DNA of 64,000 bases from NCBI RefSeq assembly GCF_008017835.1, contig NZ_VRLT01000005.1, positions 62,001 through 126,000 of the forward strand, in the 5' to 3' direction. Positions 44,533-54,428 of this stretch are shown piece by piece (position 1 is the first letter of the stretch; every line of letters begins with the position of its first letter). The translations under genes were made by a program, and so were the position numbers. Origin of the DNA: Mesonia sp. HuA40. GTDB lineage: Bacteria > Bacteroidota > Bacteroidia > Flavobacteriales > Flavobacteriaceae. Below the pieces are notes generated by a model that was not told the origin of the DNA, ran no database searches, and saw nothing but the letters and a program-made list of their open reading frames with translations.

Positions 44533-45648
44533 ATGCATCTTAATTCTATAAATATATCGAAATACGCATCTTGGCCACTTGGGGTAGGGATGCTATTTTT
44601 ACTGATATCGTGTGGCACGTATCAGAATTCGTCTATTCCTCAAGATGGCATCTACAGTCAAAACGTAAATCGATCTACTGCTACGCAACAGCAGCGGCAA
44701 AATGAAAAGGCTGATTACTATCAGAATTACTTTAAAGAACAAGGTGAGCAAATCACTATGGCTCAAGGAGTAAACCAAGAGAATGAAGTTTTTACTGATA
44801 TTGATAATTACTCTACACAGCGTGATTATCAAGACAACAATCAGGGGGATGTAATTTACGAAGATGAGGAATATGCCTACAACAATGCTAGTTGGGGATC
44901 TAATCCTACCGAGGTTAATATTACCGTTATTGATAGAAACCCTTATTTGTTTTCTGGCTTTTATCATCCTTGGGGTATCTGGAACGGTCCTTTTTACGGT
45001 GCCTGGCATGGAGGTTTTTACGGCAATTGGGGATGGGGATGGCATAATCCTCGTTTCGGATGGGGATCTGCATTTTGGGGATGGGGTCATCCTTATCATT
45101 ACTGGGGCGCTTGGAATCATCCATTTTATGGTGGCGTAGCTTATCATCCTGCATATCATAATTATAGACATTCCATAGCCTATCACGATGCAACTAGAAA
45201 TTATCGTAACACGCGTAATAGCAATTACAGACGCAATGCCGGTGATAGCTATCGTAGAAATGCCTCAGAAAACTACCGTAGAAATTCAAATAGCGGTATA
45301 AACAGAGGTAGCAATAGTAGCATTCGCAGAAGTCAATCAAGAACCACCATAAAAAACACCCGTGGCATTAATGCGAGAGGTGATAGCCGTTACCAAAGCA
45401 ATCGAGGCGTAAACAGAAATTCATCGGCTACACAATCCAGTAGAAGAAGTGGTTACTACAACCGAAGCGCACGTCCTAGTACTAGAAGTTCGAACTCTAT
45501 AAACCGTAGGTCTACAAATTCAGGCAATCGTACTTATTCTCCTAGTCGATCAACGCGCAGTTCGAGCACTACAAGATCTTCTAGATCTACGCGGTCAAGT
45601 AGCGGAACAAGAAGCAGCAGTAGTTCATCTCGTCGTTCACCTAGATAA
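44533..45648 (+). CDS. Lipoprotein with W/G/H-rich middle and S/R/N-rich tail (function unknown)
   Basis: A 371-residue protein. The N-terminus ends in a lipobox (LLISC at about residue 27), so it is probably lipidated. Residues 25-120 are Gln/Asn/Asp-rich. Residues ~138-210 are made of repeated Trp-Gly, Tyr/Phe-Gly and His motifs (WGIWNGPFYGAWHGGFYGNW and similar). Residues 220-371 are extremely rich in Ser, Arg and Asn (SRRSGYYNRSARPSTRSSNS). The C-terminus is highly basic. Proteins of this kind in Flavobacteria are often annotated by crude similarity to vitellogenin or glycine-rich proteins; I see no known domain. It lies 11 bases before an OMP gene, so co-transcribed. Confidence 0.8.
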   Translation: MHLNSINISKYASWPLGVGMLFLLISCGTYQNSSIPQDGIYSQNVNRSTATQQQRQNEKADYYQNYFKEQGEQITMAQGVNQENEVFTDIDNYSTQRDYQDNNQGDVIYEDEEYAYNNASWGSNPTEVNITVIDRNPYLFSGFYHPWGIWNGPFYGAWHGGFYGNWGWGWHNPRFGWGSAFWGWGHPYHYWGAWNHPFYGGVAYHPAYHNYRHSIAYHDATRNYRNTRNSNYRRNAGDSYRRNASENYRRNSNSGINRGSNSSIRRSQSRTTIKNTRGINARGDSRYQSNRGVNRNSSATQSSRRSGYYNRSARPSTRSSNSINRRSTNSGNRTYSPSRSTRSSSTTRSSRSTRSSSGTRSSSSSSRRSPR

Positions 45649-45659
45649 AAAATATCTTT

Positions 45660-47192
45660 ATGAAAAAGAAATATATAAGCTTAATAACAGCAGCATTTAT
45701 CTCAACAATAGGTGCTGCTCAAAGTATTAATGAGGCCCTAAATTTTGGACAGTCTGATGTTTTAGGAACCGCACGTTTTACAGCCATGAGCGGAGCTTTT
45801 GGCGCATTAGGTGGTGATTTATCTGCGCTTCAAGTAAACCCTGCCGGATCCTCAATTTTTCTCCACAACACCGCAGGGTTCACCTTTGGTTACCAGCATC
45901 TCAAAAACAATTCTTCTTTTGCCGGTGAAAATGGAGCTGCGAAAGAAAATGAATTTCACATTCCTCAAGCTGGAGCTGTCTATGTTTTTGAAAATTACAA
46001 TTCTCAAGCCACAATAAATAAATTTAGTTTTGGTCTTACCTATGATCAACAAAAAAATTTAGAACAAAATTTTTTTGTTCGCGGAACAAGCAATGAGTCA
46101 ATTGGTTCTTACTTCACAAATTTAGCCAATGGTATTCCACTTGATTTATTCACTACTCGGCCTGGTGAATCTTTAGATGATCTATACCAATTTTTAGGCG
46201 AAACAAACTTTAACAACCTTGGAGTTACCAACTCCGAACTGCAAACAGCTTACTTGGGTTACGAAACTTATCTTTTTGATCCAGCAGATCCGAATGATTT
46301 AGAAAACACGCAATATATTTCAAATACCACCACCAACAATACATATCATTCCTATAGCCACCAAAGTACAGGCTTTAATGGTAAATTCTCTTTAAACGGC
46401 TCCTTAGCTTTGCAAAACAGATTTTATTTAGGACTTAACCTAAATGCTCATTTTATTAATTATGAACGCATTACAAGCTATTTTGAAAGACCCGACACTG
46501 GCAGCAGATTATCCTCAATTTACTTCGAAAACAACCTGAGTACAGTAGGTTCAGGATTCTCTTTTCAAATAGGTGGAATAGCTAAGGTCAATGAGGTTTT
46601 ACGACTTGGATTGAGTTACGACTCTCCTACTTGGTATACAATTTCTGATGAAACTACCCAATATCTAAGCACCTCAAGTCAAGAATTTGGTAATGCTACG
46701 GCTAATCCTTTTATTGTGAATGTTTTTCCAAATTATAAACTTAGAACCCCAGGTCAAATAAAAGCAAGTGCAGCTTTGATTTTTGCACCTTCAACACTGG
46801 TCAGTTTAGATTACGGCTATAAAAACTATGGTAATATTAAATTGCGATCTAGAGAAAACCAAAATTTCGAACTACAAAATAAAGGCTTAAGCAACAGGTT
46901 AACTTCCGCCTCAAGCATAAGGATGGGTGCAGAACATCGGCTAAAAAATTGGAGTTTACGTGCAGGAGCTCGCTATGAACAATCTCCATATGAAAATAAG
47001 GATTTACAAGACGATCTTTACGGATTTTCAGCCGGTATAGGGTATAATTTTGGTCGAATAAAAATAGATTTTGCCTACAGTTACTATCAGGTAAACATGC
47101 AGCAAAACCTATTAAAAACTGGCTTAAGCAATGCTGCTCAACTTGAAAGAAATGATTCTAACTACATCATGAGCTTAATATTTGATATGTAG
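45660..47192 (+). CDS. FadL/OmpP1-family outer membrane transporter
   Basis: A 510-residue protein with a signal peptide cleaved after about residue 20 (ITAAFISTIGAAQS). The mature N-terminus FGQSDVLGTARFTAMSGAFGALGGDLSALQVNPAGSS is typical of FadL-like hydrophobic-compound porins. Many alternating amphipathic strands follow, and it ends in a Phe-containing terminal strand NYIMSLIFDM. Substrate unknown. It follows the lipoprotein gene above and may work with it. Confidence 0.88.
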   Translation: MKKKYISLITAAFISTIGAAQSINEALNFGQSDVLGTARFTAMSGAFGALGGDLSALQVNPAGSSIFLHNTAGFTFGYQHLKNNSSFAGENGAAKENEFHIPQAGAVYVFENYNSQATINKFSFGLTYDQQKNLEQNFFVRGTSNESIGSYFTNLANGIPLDLFTTRPGESLDDLYQFLGETNFNNLGVTNSELQTAYLGYETYLFDPADPNDLENTQYISNTTTNNTYHSYSHQSTGFNGKFSLNGSLALQNRFYLGLNLNAHFINYERITSYFERPDTGSRLSSIYFENNLSTVGSGFSFQIGGIAKVNEVLRLGLSYDSPTWYTISDETTQYLSTSSQEFGNATANPFIVNVFPNYKLRTPGQIKASAALIFAPSTLVSLDYGYKNYGNIKLRSRENQNFELQNKGLSNRLTSASSIRMGAEHRLKNWSLRAGARYEQSPYENKDLQDDLYGFSAGIGYNFGRIKIDFAYSYYQVNMQQNLLKTGLSNAAQLERNDSNYIMSLIFDM

Positions 47193-47350
47193 GCGCCCAT
47201 TTGGACATTGTTTTTTTTATAGATAATGTTACAAGTCTAAGCCTTATGGTACAACTTTCTCAAAACTTAATCATAGCCCAAAATAAAGTTAAAAAATATA
47301 ATGTTTAAGCCTTGCTTAATAAAGCTTTAGTTTAGAAAAACATAAATGCT

Positions 47351-47358
47351 TATCTTTG
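47351..47358 (+). promoter_or_regulatory. -7 promoter element of folE
   Basis: TATCTTTG, exact consensus, with TTTA 21 bases upstream; it lies inside the longer open frame and so supports the internal folE start at 47388. Confidence 0.55.
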
Positions 47359-47387
47359 CCAACTTAAAATCGATAGAGGCTTGTAAA

Positions 47388-48065
47388 ATGAAAATTGATA
47401 ATATCTCGGAAAATATAGATGAAATTGGTGACAACCATGTAAGTTCTAGCGCAAAGAATCCACTAAGAAAAGATGCGTTTGAAAAAACAGATGAAGAAAA
47501 GATTGCTTTAATACAGCAAGATGTTCAAAATATATTAACAACCTTAGGTTTAGACTTAGAAGATGATAGTTTAAAAGGAACTCCTTTACGAGTGGCTAAA
47601 ATGTTTGTGAATGAGTCTTTTGCCGGTTTGCACCCCAAGAGAAAACCTAAAGCTTCGGTTTTTCAAAACAATTATAAATACGGAGAAATGCTGGTAGAGA
47701 AGAACATTACGGTTTATTCTACCTGCGAACATCATTTACTACCTATTGTGGGGCGTGCACATGTCGCCTATATTTCTAATGGCACTGTTGTGGGGCTATC
47801 AAAAATGAATAGAATTGTAGACTATTATGCCAAAAGACCTCAAGTGCAAGAACGCTTAACCATGCAAATTGTTGCCGAGCTTCAAAATGCATTGGGAACA
47901 GAAGATGTAGCTTGCGTAATCGATGCTAAACATCTTTGTGTCAACAGTCGAGGTATACGAGATATTGAAAGTAGCACCGTTACGAGCGAATTTGGTGGTA
48001 AGTTTAAAGACAAGAGTATAAAAAGAGAGTTTTTAGACTACATCAATATGGATACTGAATTTTAA
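47388..48065 (+). CDS. folE: GTP cyclohydrolase I
   Basis: A 225-residue enzyme forming dihydroneopterin triphosphate from GTP, first step of folate synthesis. I chose ATG 47388 because the upstream part of the frame contains a promoter. Zinc/catalytic motifs: YSTCEHHLLPIVGRAHVAYI and CVIDAKHLCVNSRGI; also GLSKMNRIVDYYAKRPQVQERL. The first ~45 residues are variable and charged. folP is elsewhere in the window (34999). Confidence 0.95.
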   Translation: MKIDNISENIDEIGDNHVSSSAKNPLRKDAFEKTDEEKIALIQQDVQNILTTLGLDLEDDSLKGTPLRVAKMFVNESFAGLHPKRKPKASVFQNNYKYGEMLVEKNITVYSTCEHHLLPIVGRAHVAYISNGTVVGLSKMNRIVDYYAKRPQVQERLTMQIVAELQNALGTEDVACVIDAKHLCVNSRGIRDIESSTVTSEFGGKFKDKSIKREFLDYINMDTEF

Positions 48066-48095
48066 ATTTCTTACACCAAGTTAAAACTTATACCC

Positions 48096-49589
48096 ATGCC
48101 GTTATACGAAAATCAAGAATTGAAAATATATAATTCTCTAACCGGAGAAAAAGAACGTTTTAAGTCCATCACTAAAGATTATGTTGGAATGTATGTTTGT
48201 GGCCCCACAGTCTACAGTAACGTGCATTTAGGGAACTGCCGTACTTTTATTTCTTTTGACTTGGTTTTCAGATATTTAAAGCATTTAGGGTATAAAGTGC
48301 GTTACGTGCGCAATATTACAGATGCAGGTCATTTAGAAAACGATGCTGAAACTGGAGAGGATCGAATTGCAAAAAAGGCACGTCTAGAAGAAATTGAACC
48401 TATGGAAGTGGTTCAAAAATACACGGTAGACTTTCACCAAATTCTACATCAATTCAATAACTTACCCCCAAGCATTGAACCTACCGCTACAGGTCATATT
48501 ATTGAACAAATAGAACTAATTAAAAAAATTATTGAAAAAGGTCTAGCATATGAGGCCAACGGCTCTGTTTATTTTGATGTTATAAAATATAACCAAAGCA
48601 AACACTATGGTATTCTAAGCAAAAGAAAATTAGAAGACATGATTGCGAATACCCGCGAACTCGACGGGCAAACAGATAAAAAGAATCCCCAAGATTTTGC
48701 TTTATGGAAGAAAGCTGAACCGCAACACATTATGCGCTGGCCGTCACCCTGGGGTGTTGGCTTTCCTGGCTGGCACTTAGAATGCACCGTGATGAGCTCT
48801 AAATATTTGGGAGAATCTTTTGATATTCACGGAGGAGGAATGGACTTAAAATTCCCTCATCATGAATGTGAAATTGCTCAAGGAGAAGCCGCCCATGATA
48901 AATCTCCAGTTAATTATTGGATGCATGCCAACATGCTTACCTTAAATGGTAAAAAAATGGCAAAAAGTACCGGTAATAATATTTTACCAAAAGAATTATT
49001 TTCTGGTGATAATGATGTCTTGAGCAAATCATATAGTCCATCGGTAACCCGATTTTTTATGCTTCAGGCCAACTACAGAAGTATTCTCGATTTCTCGGAT
49101 GAAGCCCTGCAAGCAGCAGAAAAAGGTTTTAATCGTTTAATGGAAGCCATTAGTTTAATCGAATCACTTCCAGAATCAAGCAAGAGCAGTTTGAACATCA
49201 GCAAATGGCGTCAAAACTGCTACGATGCTATGAATGATGATTTCAATAGTCCAATTCTAATTGCACATCTTTTCGAGGCGGTAAAAATGATAAACGCAGT
49301 TCGTGCAGAACAAGCTAAAATAACCGCTGCAGACAAAATGCAACTATCTGAAACAATGCATAATTTCGTTTTCGATGTTATGGGTTTAATTCCTAATGCT
49401 AATCTTGTAAGTAATCAAGATAGTAACCGGGTAGAAAAATTAGTTGAACTACTTATAAATTTAAGAAAGAAGGCCCGCGACAACAAAGACTTTGCCCTTA
49501 GTGACTTAATAAGAGATGAGCTTAATAAAGTTGGCATTCAGTTAAAAGATAGCCGCGAAGGCACTTCTTTTACCATTAAAAATGATTAA
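48096..49589 (+). CDS. cysS: Cysteinyl-tRNA synthetase
   Basis: A 497-residue class I synthetase. [18 protein letters not shown] contains the zinc-ligating Cys and HIGH-type motif; HLECTVMS and [10 protein letters not shown] supply the other zinc ligands; [10 protein letters not shown] is the KMSKS motif. A charging enzyme for Cys; the C-terminal domain is regular. It overlaps yidD by 8 bases. Confidence 0.96.
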   Translation: MPLYENQELKIYNSLTGEKERFKSITKDYVGMYVCGPTVYSNVHLGNCRTFISFDLVFRYLKHLGYKVRYVRNITDAGHLENDAETGEDRIAKKARLEEIEPMEVVQKYTVDFHQILHQFNNLPPSIEPTATGHIIEQIELIKKIIEKGLAYEANGSVYFDVIKYNQSKHYGILSKRKLEDMIANTRELDGQTDKKNPQDFALWKKAEPQHIMRWPSPWGVGFPGWHLECTVMSSKYLGESFDIHGGGMDLKFPHHECEIAQGEAAHDKSPVNYWMHANMLTLNGKKMAKSTGNNILPKELFSGDNDVLSKSYSPSVTRFFMLQANYRSILDFSDEALQAAEKGFNRLMEAISLIESLPESSKSSLNISKWRQNCYDAMNDDFNSPILIAHLFEAVKMINAVRAEQAKITAADKMQLSETMHNFVFDVMGLIPNANLVSNQDSNRVEKLVELLINLRKKARDNKDFALSDLIRDELNKVGIQLKDSREGTSFTIKND

Positions 49590-49806
49590 GAAAATACTTA
49601 TAGTGCCTTTATTAGCTTTAATTTGGCTCTATAAAAAATTCATCTCGCCTCTTACGCCTGCGACCTGTCGCTTTCAGCCAACCTGTTCTTCTTACGCACA
49701 AGAAGCACTTAAAAAACACGGATTATTTAAAGGTGGTTATTTGGGCTTTAAAAGAATTTTAAAATGTCACCCTTGGGGGAAAAGTGGCTATGATCCCGTT
49801 CCTTAA
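49582..49806 (+). CDS. yidD: Membrane protein insertion efficiency factor YidD
   Basis: A 74-residue protein with an N-terminal amphipathic/hydrophobic helix and the conserved [19 protein letters not shown] and KRILKCHPW motifs of YidD. It assists YidC-dependent insertion of membrane proteins. Normally adjacent to rnpA/rpmH, but here it sits between cysS and lgt. Confidence 0.93.
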   Translation: MIKKILIVPLLALIWLYKKFISPLTPATCRFQPTCSSYAQEALKKHGLFKGGYLGFKRILKCHPWGKSGYDPVP

Positions 49807-49891
49807 TACATACCACGGATTTAATAATACAATCTCGGCTCTAAGCTAAATATATCCTTATATTTACGCTGTCAACAATAAAAATTAGTAT

Positions 49892-50716
49892 ATGATAAGT
49901 AATGCCATAGTATGGGATCCGTCTTTAGGAATTGATTTAGGCTTTTTTACGCTTAGATACTACAGTATGATGTATGTTATTGCGTTTGCATTGGGCTGGT
50001 ACATCATTAAAAAAATGTTTGCCCACGAAAATATTTCAGAAGAAAAATTAGATCCTTTATTTCTATATACCGTTATCGCGACGCTCTTAGGAGCTCGTTT
50101 AGGTCATGTTTTCTTTTATCAATCTGAATTAATTTTTGAAGATCCATTGTCTATTCTCCTACCAGCCAGGTTTAATCCTGAATTTGAATTTACAGGTTTT
50201 CAAGGCTTGGCCAGTCACGGTGCGGCAATAGGAATTATAATTGCAATGTATCTGTATTCCAAAAAAATACTAAAAAAACCGATGCTCTTTATACTAGACC
50301 GCATTGTTTTACCGGTTGCCATTGGAGGTGTTTTTATTCGGATAGGTAATTTTATTAATTCTGAAATTATTGGTAAACCCACTTTTTCTGACTATGGTGT
50401 AATTTTCGCCCAACTAGGCGAAAATTTCCCTAGACATCCAGCTCAATTATATGAGGCTGGTTGTTATGTTATCGTGTTTATTATTCTTTCTTATCTTTAT
50501 TGGAGCACCAATAGTAAAGAGAAACTTGGTTTTATCTTCGGGGCATTTTTAGTAATGCTGTGGAGCGTTCGATTTATGGTAGAGTTTGTTAAAGAAGCCC
50601 AAGTAGACCAACGTGCCGAGTGGGCTTTAAATACAGGGCAATGGCTAAGCTTACCTTTCATTGCCATAGGAATATTATTAATTTTTCGCGCCCAAAAACA
50701 ATTCTCAAAGAATTAA
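49892..50716 (+). CDS. lgt: Prolipoprotein diacylglyceryl transferase
   Basis: A 274-residue inner-membrane enzyme with seven helices. Motifs: LGARLGHVFFYQ, GLASHGAAIG (His near 110), IRIGNFINSEIIG with the Arg-Asn signature, and RHPAQLYEA. It adds diacylglycerol to the lipobox cysteine of prelipoproteins, several of which occur in this window. Followed by its own terminator. Confidence 0.95.
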   Translation: MISNAIVWDPSLGIDLGFFTLRYYSMMYVIAFALGWYIIKKMFAHENISEEKLDPLFLYTVIATLLGARLGHVFFYQSELIFEDPLSILLPARFNPEFEFTGFQGLASHGAAIGIIIAMYLYSKKILKKPMLFILDRIVLPVAIGGVFIRIGNFINSEIIGKPTFSDYGVIFAQLGENFPRHPAQLYEAGCYVIVFIILSYLYWSTNSKEKLGFIFGAFLVMLWSVRFMVEFVKEAQVDQRAEWALNTGQWLSLPFIAIGILLIFRAQKQFSKN

Positions 50717-50754
50717 TATTGCTGCCCTTCAAGGCATCTTTATTGAATTTTATT

Positions 50755-50788
50755 AAACAACCAGTAAAAGAAATTTTACTGGTTGTTT
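50755..50788 (+). terminator. Terminator of lgt
   Basis: AAACAACCAGTAAAA and TTTTACTGGTTGTTT form a perfect 15-bp stem with a 4-base loop, 38 bases after the lgt stop. Confidence 0.9.
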
Positions 50789-51177
50789 TATGATGAAAAA
50801 ATCAATTACATCGAATGAAAATATACCTGAGTGCTTAGATTCGATATTTCCATAAAATGTTAAATATCCTACTTTACAAAACTTGTTTATACTCATTGTT
50901 GAACTACAGAATAAATAAAGTACCCAGCAAATAACACCGAAAAATTACGCTTTAGTATTTATTAGCAGCCAGCTGAGGCTGATACAGATTGGTATTTGTT
51001 AAGCTATTTATTATTTATACAAGTTTTATTGATTTCTGTACTGTATTTTATTGAGTATTTAAAGGTTTATAATTATCCGATAAATAGCATATAAATGATA
51101 ATTCTATTTTTAAACCAGCAAGATTAAAAGATTATCCTTGAAGCGTGAAGATAAATTCACACCCTTAACAATATAAA
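50789..51177. other. AT-rich intergenic region with no recognised gene
   Basis: About 390 bp between the lgt and secDF terminators. Only short frames (about 20 residues) occur and I see no RNA structure or repeat that stands out. Confidence 0.5.
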
Positions 51178-51207
51178 AAAAAGTTGCTTCAACTAGTGAA
51201 GCAACTT
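51178..51207 (-). terminator. Terminator of secDF
   Basis: AAGTTGCTTCA and TGAAGCAACTT form an 11-bp perfect stem around a 5-base loop; T residues follow on the minus strand. Lies 30 bases beyond the secDF stop. Confidence 0.88.
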
Positions 51208-51236
51208 AATATTAAACATATATGTTAGAGCAAGCT

Positions 51237-54200
51237 TTAAGCTATCGCTTCCTCTTCAATTTCTTCTTCTTTTTTAGCTAGTAACTCATCGCTTTTCTTC
51301 TTGGCAGTATCATACATTATTGGTGTTGCAATAAATAAAGAGGAGTAAGTACCTACTAAAACGCCAATAATTAATGCAAACATGAATCCGCGAATACTTT
51401 CTCCACCAAAGATGAAAATTGCTAATAAAACAATAAGCGTTGTTAACGATGTATTTACAGTTCTACTAATTGTACTGTTTAAAGCAGCATTAATGGTTTT
51501 CTTAAAGGGCCAAGTAGTGTGCTCATTAAAATACTCTCTGATACGATCGAATACTACCACCGTATCATTTAATGAATAACCAACAACCGTTAGAATAGCT
51601 GCAATAAAAGCTTGATCTATTTCCATGCTAAAAGGCATAAATCCTTTTGCTATTGAGAATACCCCTAAAATAATAACAACATCATGAAATACCGCAGCTA
51701 CTGCTCCTAAGCTAAATTGCCACTTTCTAAATCGGAATAAAATATATAAGAATACTACGATTAATGAACCTAAGACGGCCCAAACAGAAGCTTTTTTAAT
51801 ATCATCGGCTATGGTTGGCCCTACTTTCATAGAAGACATCACTCCAACTTGGTGACCTTCTCCACTTGAAAGGTTAAATTCTTCATAAGTTAATCCTTCA
51901 GGTAGATCCGCTTTAAGCGCCTCAAATAACATGTTGCTTATTTCATTATCTACCTCTGTACCTTCTTCTTCAACCTTATATTTTGTCGTAATTTTTAATT
52001 GGTTATCGGCTCCAAAGGTTTTAGCTTCTGCACTACCAAAAACATCTATCAATTTGTTTTCAATTTCTGAAGCCGTAACTGATTTATCAAATCGAACGGT
52101 ATAGGTTCTTCCTCCTACAAAATCTACTCCTTGGTTAAGACCAGTAGTAAGTAAAGCTGCCACACTAGCTACTACTAATATTCCTGAAACTACATAAGAA
52201 ATCTTACGTTTTACAATAAACTTGATATTTACATTTTTAAACAGGTTTTTAGTTGCTGCAGTAGCAAAATCTAAAGATTTACCATTCTTTCCATAACCGT
52301 CTATAAACAAACGAGTAATGAAAATTGCCGTAAATAAAGAGGTACAAATACCAATTAACAAGGTTGTAGCGAAACCTTTAATAGGTCCGGTTCCAAAAAC
52401 CAATAGGATAATACCCGTAAGGCCAGTAGTAATATTGGCATCTAAAATAGAAGATAAGGCATTGCTAAATCCGTCTTTAATCGCATCAACTTGGGCTTTA
52501 CCTTTTGAAAGTTCTTCTCGAATACGCTCAAAAATAAGAACATTAGCATCTACAGACATACCAATGGTCAAAACGATACCAGCAATACCAGGCAGTGTAA
52601 GAACAGCACCTAATCCTGCCAAAATACCAAAGATAAATAAGATATTAACTGCTAGAGCTACATCTGCAAAAAGGCCTGCTTTTCCGTAATAAAACACCAT
52701 CCAAAGTAATACAAAGGCTAGTGCAATAGCAAAAGAAAGAATACCACTATCTATGGCTTCTTGACCTAAAGAAGGTCCTACTACCTCACTTTGTACGATA
52801 TCTGCAGAAGCTGGCAGCTTACCTGCGCGTAGAACATTAGCTAAATCTTGCCCCTCAGTAATGGTAAAACTCCCAGTTATTTCACTACGACCTCCTGAAA
52901 TTGGACCACTAGAAATTCCTGGTGCAGAATATACAATATCATCTAAAACAATAGCAATTTGAGATTGATTGTTAAAAGCAACCGTAGTCATTTCTTCCCA
53001 AATCTTTGCACCTTTACCATTCATCTCCATAGAAACCGCTATTCTTCCCAATTGGTCATAAGTTTGGGTAGCGTTGGTGATTACACTACCACTAAGGTCT
53101 GGCGTATTGGTTTTATTTGCTTTTAAAGCATATAAGTCAATAAATTCGTTGCCGTTTACTGGTTTTCCCCAAACAAATTTTGCATAGCGCTGATTAGCGG
53201 GAAGCAAATTGCGAATTTGTGGCATTCTTAGGTAAGCGCCAACCGCAGCCGTATCTTTAATATTTGCAGTTCCTAAAACTGGTCCTTGACCAGCAACTGG
53301 CTGTAATTTACTAAATAACGGATTATTTTTAGCGATATCTGCAGCATCATCAGTTTCTGCATCTGCGATAAGGTCATCAATATCCTGATCTGTACTGGTA
53401 GAGTCTTGTGCCTTATCATTTGTTGCTTCTTCTGTTTTTGCGGCTTGCATTTCCTTCAACTTAGCGTTTGCTTGCGCCAAGAATGGAGCCAATTCTTGCC
53501 CTTTAAATACGTGCCAAAACTCTAGCTGCGCTGTACTTTGAAGTAATTTCTTAACACGATCAATATCTTTAGCTCCTGGTAATTCTACCAAAATTCTTCC
53601 TGAATTACCCAAACGCTGAATATTTGGTTGCGTAACACCAAACTTATCAATACGCTTTCTAAGCACCTCAAATGCAGAAGTTATACTTTCGTCTATACGT
53701 TTTCTTATGATTGGCTTTACTTGAGCATTGCTCATCTCAAAATTGATATCATCGCTCAAATTTTTATTAGCGAAAACATCAGGAGAGGCCAACTTGGCAT
53801 CAGGTATCTCTTCAAATGCTTCAAAAAATAAGTTCACATAATCATCTTGCGATTCTTTTTGCAACTCATCGGCTCTAGCTAAAGCTTTATTAAAGGCAGG
53901 GTCTTTAGAATTGTTAGACAATTCTCTTAAAATATCTTTTACAGAAATCTGTAAGATAACATTAATACCTCCTTTAAGGTCTAACCCCTTATTTAATTCT
54001 TTATCTTTTGCAGTAGTGTAAGTTATACCGGCAAATATCTCTTGATTCCCTACAGAATCTAAATATCTACCTTCTTCAAATTCTCTTAAACTAGAGTAAT
54101 TTTGAACCTCACTGCTTATTTTTTGCTTCGCATATGCCTCTGCGTCTTCTTCGACACTGTTTGCGATAAATGTAAACGATAATTGGTAAATACTTACCAA

Positions 54201-54245
54201 ACCGAATAGAATTGCGAATAGCTTGATTATTCCCTTATTCTGCAT
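51237..54245 (-). CDS. secDF: Fused protein translocase subunit SecDF
   Basis: A 1002-residue membrane protein. The SecD part (about 1-640) has a first helix, a large periplasmic domain with GLDLKGGINVILQI and RIDKFGVTQPNIQRLG, and five helices after residue 495 including GMSVDANVLIFERIREEL. The SecF part (about 670-980) repeats the layout, with GVDFVGGRTYTVRF and VVGYSLNDTVVVFDRIREY. It uses the proton gradient to assist SecYEG export. The acidic tail KKEEEIEEEAIA is notable. Single-gene unit with promoter and terminator. Confidence 0.96.
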   Translation of the reverse strand: MQNKGIIKLFAILFGLVSIYQLSFTFIANSVEEDAEAYAKQKISSEVQNYSSLREFEEGRYLDSVGNQEIFAGITYTTAKDKELNKGLDLKGGINVILQISVKDILRELSNNSKDPAFNKALARADELQKESQDDYVNLFFEAFEEIPDAKLASPDVFANKNLSDDINFEMSNAQVKPIIRKRIDESITSAFEVLRKRIDKFGVTQPNIQRLGNSGRILVELPGAKDIDRVKKLLQSTAQLEFWHVFKGQELAPFLAQANAKLKEMQAAKTEEATNDKAQDSTSTDQDIDDLIADAETDDAADIAKNNPLFSKLQPVAGQGPVLGTANIKDTAAVGAYLRMPQIRNLLPANQRYAKFVWGKPVNGNEFIDLYALKANKTNTPDLSGSVITNATQTYDQLGRIAVSMEMNGKGAKIWEEMTTVAFNNQSQIAIVLDDIVYSAPGISSGPISGGRSEITGSFTITEGQDLANVLRAGKLPASADIVQSEVVGPSLGQEAIDSGILSFAIALAFVLLWMVFYYGKAGLFADVALAVNILFIFGILAGLGAVLTLPGIAGIVLTIGMSVDANVLIFERIREELSKGKAQVDAIKDGFSNALSSILDANITTGLTGIILLVFGTGPIKGFATTLLIGICTSLFTAIFITRLFIDGYGKNGKSLDFATAATKNLFKNVNIKFIVKRKISYVVSGILVVASVAALLTTGLNQGVDFVGGRTYTVRFDKSVTASEIENKLIDVFGSAEAKTFGADNQLKITTKYKVEEEGTEVDNEISNMLFEALKADLPEGLTYEEFNLSSGEGHQVGVMSSMKVGPTIADDIKKASVWAVLGSLIVVFLYILFRFRKWQFSLGAVAAVFHDVVIILGVFSIAKGFMPFSMEIDQAFIAAILTVVGYSLNDTVVVFDRIREYFNEHTTWPFKKTINAALNSTISRTVNTSLTTLIVLLAIFIFGGESIRGFMFALIIGVLVGTYSSLFIATPIMYDTAKKKSDELLAKKEEEIEEEAIA

Positions 54246-54286
54246 TATTCTTTAAGTTAATTAATAGTTTATTTTTATAAAACGGA

Positions 54287-54294
54287 CAAATATA
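54287..54294 (-). promoter_or_regulatory. -7 promoter element of secDF
   Basis: Minus-strand TATATTTG, an exact TAnnTTTG match, 41 bases before the secDF ATG. Confidence 0.5.
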
Positions 54295-54346
54295 GGCTTT
54301 CGAAAAAGAATTGCCAATATTTTTATTAAGATAAATTTCACAAATA

Positions 54347-54410
54347 AGGCTGTTTAAAAAACTTAATATCATCTTGCTAGAAAACAAAATAATTATTTCT
54401 TAAACAGCCT
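54347..54410 (-). terminator. Weak candidate terminator/attenuator hairpin after mdh
   Basis: AGGCTGTTTAA (54347-54357) and TTAAACAGCCT (54400-54410) are an 11-bp inverted repeat with a 42-base AT-rich loop, downstream of the mdh stop. No clear U-tract. Confidence 0.35.
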
Positions 54411-54428
54411 CTCTTGATATTTTGTGGT

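Noticed and set aside
44599-45186. 195-residue minus-strand frame opposite the W/G/H-rich gene
   Set aside because: Composition mirrors the repeat content of the real plus-strand gene; no start signal.
50717-51236. Hidden small gene in the 520-bp gap after lgt
   Set aside because: Only ~20-codon frames and two terminators; nothing coding.
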